In this document: positions 6,226 through 8,920 of the stretch, in pieces
Layout: each line of letters opens with the position of its first letter
Numbering within the stretch: the stretch's first letter is position 1
From: Acidobacteriota bacterium
GTDB lineage: Bacteria; Acidobacteriota; Vicinamibacteria; Vicinamibacterales; CAVVIG01
DNA: 8,920 nucleotides
Assembly: GCA_003222555.1 (NCBI GenBank)
Contig: QHWL01000092.1
Span: forward strand, 1,935-10,854
Direction of reading: 5' to 3'
The notes under the pieces: model-generated
Told to the model about the DNA's origin: nothing
Seen by the model: the letters and a program-made list of their open reading frames with translations, nothing else
Database searches by the model: none
Program-made: the position numbers and the translations under genes

Positions 6226-6339
6226 AGACCTGAATGGAGGCCGGACCGCATTAGGTCCCGGCGATCGGTCGGCAAGTGGCGGACTCATCAGGCCCGCCCT
6301 CCGTGCGGATGCTGATCGGTCGGCGGACCTCACCAGGCC
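6226..6339 (+). repeat. degenerate GGACCT/AGGTCC palindrome cluster
   Basis: The fabD-fabG gap (156 bp) contains four related dyads: AGACCTGAATGGAGGCC at 6226, GGACCGCATTAGGTCC at 6243 (perfect 5-bp arms), GGACTCATCAGGCC at 6281 and GGACCTCACCAGGCC at 6325. The word GATCGGTCGGC precedes the last two, at 6263 and 6314, making an imperfect direct repeat about 51 bp apart. No coding sequence or promoter is convincing in this gap, and no Shine-Dalgarno sequence is seen before fabG. Confidence 0.6.
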
Positions 6340-6352
6340 GCGTCACGTATGG

Positions 6353-7096
6353 ATGATGTTTGATCTCTCTGGCCGCGTCGCGCTCGTGACCGGCGCCTCG
6401 CGCGGAATCGGGCGGGCCGTCGCCGCGAGGCTCGCAGGGCAGGGCGCGACGGTTGTCGCCGCGGCGCGCGGCGATCACGCGGCCGAAACCGTCGCCGCGG
6501 TGACCGCGGCTGGCGGCCAGGCCGAAGCGGTGAGCCTCGAGATGACCGACGAGGCGGCGGTGCAGCGCCTGCCGGGGGACATCGTCGAGCGACACGGCCG
6601 TCTGGACATCGTGGTCAGCAACGCGGGCATCGCGCGCGACCAGTTGCTGATGCGCATGAAGCGGGAAGACTGGGACGCCGTGATCGCGACCAATCTGACG
6701 GCGACGTTCAGCCTCGCGCAGGCGGCGATGCGGCCGATGCTCAAACAGCGAGGCGGGCGCATCATCGCTGTGAGCTCGGTGGTGGGCCAGATGGGCAATG
6801 CCGGCCAAACCAACTACGCGGCCTCGAAGGCTGGGTTGATTGGTTTCGTCAAAGCCCTGGCGCGCGAGGTGGCGTCGCGGGGTATCACCGTGAACGTGAT
6901 TGCTCCCGGGTTGATCGACACCGACATGACGCGCGCGATCAACGAGAAGACGCAGGTCGACTGGGCGACGCAGATCCCGCTCGGCCGCCTCGGCACCGTC
7001 GACGATGTGGCTGCCGCGGCGTGCTTCCTTGCGTCAGACGAGGCATCGTATATTACAGGGCACGTTCTGGCTGTGAACGGCGGGATGTACATGTAG
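6353..7096 (+). CDS. fabG: 3-oxoacyl-[ACP] reductase
   Basis: This is the NADPH-dependent reductase of the fatty acid elongation cycle, converting 3-oxoacyl-ACP to 3-hydroxyacyl-ACP. It has 247 residues and the short-chain dehydrogenase fold. The cofactor motif TGASRGIG is at 13-20, VSNAGIARDQLLMRMK is the NNAG-type segment with the FabG-typical extension, and the catalytic residues are Ser142 (AVSSVVGQMGN), Tyr155 and Lys159 (NYAASKAG). The end reads DEASYITGHVLAVNGGMYM, diagnostic of FabG. ATG 6353 and ATG 6356 are both possible starts. The stop overlaps the Shine-Dalgarno sequence of acpP, so the two are likely co-translated. Confidence 0.96.
   Translation: MMFDLSGRVALVTGASRGIGRAVAARLAGQGATVVAAARGDHAAETVAAVTAAGGQAEAVSLEMTDEAAVQRLPGDIVERHGRLDIVVSNAGIARDQLLMRMKREDWDAVIATNLTATFSLAQAAMRPMLKQRGGRIIAVSSVVGQMGNAGQTNYAASKAGLIGFVKALAREVASRGITVNVIAPGLIDTDMTRAINEKTQVDWATQIPLGRLGTVDDVAAAACFLASDEASYITGHVLAVNGGMYM
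7049..7054 (+). promoter_or_regulatory. possible internal -10 box before acpP
   Basis: TATATT here is identical to the -10 box proposed for yceD. It lies within the conserved SYITG codons of fabG, where TAT ATT ACA are A/T-ending codons in an otherwise G/C-ending gene. Only a poor -35 (TTCCTT at 7025-7030, spacer 18) is visible. A start near 7061 would give acpP a leader of about 45 bases. Confidence 0.2.
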
Positions 7097-7100
7097 GAGG
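7095..7100 (+). promoter_or_regulatory. strong Shine-Dalgarno of acpP
   Basis: AGGAGG ends five bases before ATG 7106 and overlaps the fabG stop. It is the only near-perfect ribosome binding site in the window, and it selects ATG 7106 over ATG 7101, whose frame stops after four codons. It fits the high protein demand for ACP. Confidence 0.85.
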
Positions 7101-7105
7101 ATGGA

Positions 7106-7348
7106 ATGGCCGTAGCCGACAAAGTGAAAAGCATCATCGTGGAGCAGCTTGGAGTCGACGAAGAGGAAGTGACGCCGGATGCGTCGTTTGTCGACGACCT
7201 GGGCGCCGACTCGCTCGACACCGTCGAGCTCGTGATGGCGTTCGAGGAGGAGTTCGGGATCGAGATTCCCGACGAGGATGCCGAGAAGATCACCCGAGTC
7301 AAGGAAGCGGTCGAGTACATCGACTCGCACGCGAAAACCAAGAAGTAG
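7106..7348 (+). CDS. acpP: acyl carrier protein
   Basis: An 80-residue acidic four-helix protein that carries growing acyl chains on a 4'-phosphopantetheine arm. The attachment serine is Ser36 in [20 protein letters not shown]. The N-terminus ([20 protein letters not shown]) and the [19 protein letters not shown] helix are typical. A Lys-rich tail (AKTKK) ends the protein. It follows fabG after 9 nt and precedes fabF by 38 nt, the order seen in most bacteria. Its partners in this window are FabD, FabF and FabG. Confidence 0.98.
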   Translation: MAVADKVKSIIVEQLGVDEEEVTPDASFVDDLGADSLDTVELVMAFEEEFGIEIPDEDAEKITRVKEAVEYIDSHAKTKK

Positions 7349-7386
7349 GCGGCGCTCAGGAACAGACCCCGGGGCAGAAAACAAGC

Positions 7387-8631
7387 ATGGTGAACAGGCG
7401 AGTTGTCGTCACAGGCATCGGCCTGGTGTCGTCACTCGGGATCGGCACCGAGGCGAACTGGGAGGCGCTGTGCGCCGCCAGGAGCGGCATCGGGACGATC
7501 ACCAAGTTCGACGCGTCGGAATTCGCGACCCGCATCGCGGGCGAGGTCAAGGGCTTCGACCCGCTCCGGTTCATCGAGAAAAAAGACGTCAAGAAGATGG
7601 ACGTCTTCATCCAGTATGCGATTGCGGCGTCGCAGTTCGCCATCGACGACGCCGGCCTCGAGATCACCCCAGAGTTGCAGCCGCGCACCGGCGTGTTCAT
7701 CGCCTCTGGGATCGGCGGGTTCACGACGATCGAGCGCGAGCACAAGGCGCTCCTCGAAGGTGGCCCCCGCAAGATCTCTCCTTTTTTCATTCCGTCGGCC
7801 ATCATCAACCTGGCGGCCGGCCAGGTGTCGATTCGCTTTGGAGCGAAAGGCCCCAACTCCTCGACGTGTACGGCGTGCTCCGCGTCGGCACATGCCATCG
7901 GCGATGCCTACGAGATCATCCGTCGCGGTGCTGCCGACGTGATGATTGCCGGCGGATCGGAAGCTGCCATCACGCCGATGGGCGTCGGCGGGTTCGGCGC
8001 TCTTCGCGCGCTGTCGACCAGAAACGACGATCCGGAGCGGGCGAGCCGGCCCTTCGACAAAGATCGCGACGGCTTCATCGTGGGCGAAGGATCGGGCGTC
8101 GTCATTCTCGAAGAACACGAAAGGGCTCTCACGCGTGGCGCGCGCGTTTATGCGGAGCTGGTCGGTTACGGCATGTCGGCGGATGCCTATCACATTACCG
8201 CGCCGTCAGAAGACGGCGATGGGCCGTTCCGCGTGATGCAGGCGGCGCTCGAGAGCGCCGGCGTCGAGCCCGGGCAGGTCGACTACATCAACGCCCACGG
8301 CACTTCGACGCCGCACGGCGACAAGGTCGAGACCCTCGCCATCACGCGCTGCTTCGGCGAGCACGCGAAGAAGCTCGCTGTCTCGTCGACCAAATCGATG
8401 ACCGGGCATCTCCTCGGCGCGGCCGGCGGGCTGGAGGCGGGCATCACCGTGCTGGCCGTGTACCATCGGGTCGCGCCGCCGACCGTCAATCTGGATTGTC
8501 CCGGCGAGGGGTGCGATCTCGATTACGTGCCGAATACGAAGCGGGCGCTCGCGATCGAGTACGCCCTGTCGAACTCGTTCGGGTTCGGCGGGACGAATGC
8601 GGCCCTCCTGTTCAAGCGCTATCACGAGTGA
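7387..8631 (+). CDS. fabF: 3-oxoacyl-[ACP] synthase II
   Basis: The condensing enzyme that elongates acyl-ACP with malonyl-ACP. It has 414 residues, the normal FabF length. The N-terminus RRVVVTGIGLVSSLG is typical. The Cys-His-His triad is Cys164 (STCTACSASAHAIG), His304 (INAHGTSTPHGD) and His341 (KSMTGHLLGAAGG), with Lys336 also kept; spacing agrees with E. coli FabF to within one residue. The C-terminus has SNSFGFGGTNAALLFKRY. FabB is less likely given the strong match to FabF and the position beside acpP. The ribosome binding site is weak. No fabH initiation enzyme is visible, so chain initiation must be encoded elsewhere or carried out another way. Confidence 0.97.
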   Translation: MVNRRVVVTGIGLVSSLGIGTEANWEALCAARSGIGTITKFDASEFATRIAGEVKGFDPLRFIEKKDVKKMDVFIQYAIAASQFAIDDAGLEITPELQPRTGVFIASGIGGFTTIEREHKALLEGGPRKISPFFIPSAIINLAAGQVSIRFGAKGPNSSTCTACSASAHAIGDAYEIIRRGAADVMIAGGSEAAITPMGVGGFGALRALSTRNDDPERASRPFDKDRDGFIVGEGSGVVILEEHERALTRGARVYAELVGYGMSADAYHITAPSEDGDGPFRVMQAALESAGVEPGQVDYINAHGTSTPHGDKVETLAITRCFGEHAKKLAVSSTKSMTGHLLGAAGGLEAGITVLAVYHRVAPPTVNLDCPGEGCDLDYVPNTKRALAIEYALSNSFGFGGTNAALLFKRYHE

Positions 8632-8660
8632 TCACTAAGCGGAGAGTCGCGACAAACAAT

Positions 8661-8779
8661 GCCGAGCGGCGTAAGCCGCGAAGGCACAGGCGCCGGACGG
8701 TGCCCCCGGGAGCCGTTGTGAAAGCGGACAGTCGATCGACACAAAGCCGAGCCGCGACAAGCGGCGAAGGCACAGGCGC
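8661..8779 (+). repeat. duplicated GC hairpin with exchanged arms
   Basis: Two related words, 8661-8693 and 8746-8779, both start GCCGAG and both end GCGAAGGCACAGGCGC. Between these ends copy 1 has GCGGC-GTAA-GCCGC and copy 2 has GCCGC-GACAA-GCGGC, so each copy forms a 5-bp stem while the two arms are swapped. They fill most of the 178-bp fabF-etfB gap. I see no coding sequence there beyond a chance 20-codon ATG frame at 8660. Confidence 0.7.
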
Positions 8780-8799
8780 TGGGGGTGGGGCCCCAGCGC
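8776..8799 (+). terminator. GC hairpin, possible terminator or attenuator
   Basis: GCGCTGGGG (8776-8784) and CCCCAGCGC (8791-8799) form a perfect 9-bp stem with a 6-base loop. It ends ten bases before the etfB ATG and lacks a T-run, so intrinsic termination is doubtful. It overlaps the end of the second duplicated hairpin unit. Confidence 0.35.
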
Positions 8800-8809
8800 A
8801 AAGTAATAA

Positions 8810-8920
8810 ATGAAAATCGCCGTCTGCATCAAACAGGTACCCACGCGCGAGTGGCAGCCGCGCCTCAACGAAGCCAGAATCTGGATTCGCGAGCAGGACA
8901 CCAGCTACGAATTGAACGAG
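8810..8920 (+). CDS. etfB: electron transfer flavoprotein beta subunit (3' end missing)
   Basis: Thirty-seven codons are visible to the end of the window. MKIAVCIKQVPTREWQPRL followed by IREQDTSYELNE is the typical N-terminus of the ETF beta subunit, where the strand-loop MKIxVxIKQVP starts the AMP-binding fold and the LNE segment precedes the DxxAxEEA helix. The protein pairs with EtfA to carry electrons from acyl-CoA and other dehydrogenases to the quinone pool. Whether etfA follows cannot be seen. No Shine-Dalgarno sequence is visible. The repeat-filled gap suggests that it belongs to another transcription unit than fabF. Confidence 0.9.
   Translation, partial: MKIAVCIKQVPTREWQPRLNEARIWIREQDTSYELNE

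Noticed and set aside
8660..8722. 20-codon ATG frame after fabF
   Set aside because: It lies wholly within repeat sequence, has no ribosome binding site and shows no protein-like features.

Overview
This GC-rich window looks like bacterial chromosome, most likely Acidobacteriota (perhaps Vicinamibacteria). That placement is an inference from the housekeeping gene set, GTG/TTG starts, scarce Shine-Dalgarno sequences and repeat-filled intergenic gaps; no rRNA or other decisive marker is present. All genes read on the + strand.

Layout. Positions 1-288 hold the C-terminal domain of a TonB-like protein. A 222-bp gap follows, with two AT-rich heptad-period hairpins flanking a possible 26-residue membrane protein (343-423). 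Next is a compact unit for tRNA modification and nucleotide metabolism: miaA (511-1458), deoB (1465-2643) and a dGTPase-family HD hydrolase (2640-3674), with a 6-nt gap and then a 4-nt overlap. A good sigma70-type promoter (3761-3789) starts the second unit: yceD/DUF177 (3800-4333), rpmF (4421-4603), a broken plsX (4692-about 5133), fabD (5270-6196), fabG (6353-7096), acpP (7106-7348) and fabF (7387-8631). The window closes with the first 37 codons of an electron transfer flavoprotein beta subunit (8810-8920).

How the genes work together. rpmF-plsX-fab is the classical cluster joining ribosome assembly (YceD, L32) to fatty acid and phospholipid synthesis. FabD loads malonyl onto the acyl carrier protein AcpP, FabF condenses and FabG reduces. 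PlsX would normally pass acyl chains from ACP to phosphate for phospholipid synthesis. Here plsX keeps only its N-terminal 68 or so codons and its C-terminal 55 or so, joined out of frame, and no fabH is present.

The most unusual aspect is what fills the gaps. Nearly every gap longer than 80 bp carries a palindromic or tandem repeat element, and the sequence family differs from gap to gap: AATTTAC-type heptads, a CACAAAGGA-type nonamer hairpin, GGTTCA-type heptads, a 66-bp triplicate, GGACCT/AGGTCC palindromes, and a duplicated GC hairpin whose two arms are exchanged between copies. Some elements run into coding sequence and supply C-terminal residues. This element population, together with the broken plsX, is the part worth following up; the intact genes are ordinary housekeeping genes.
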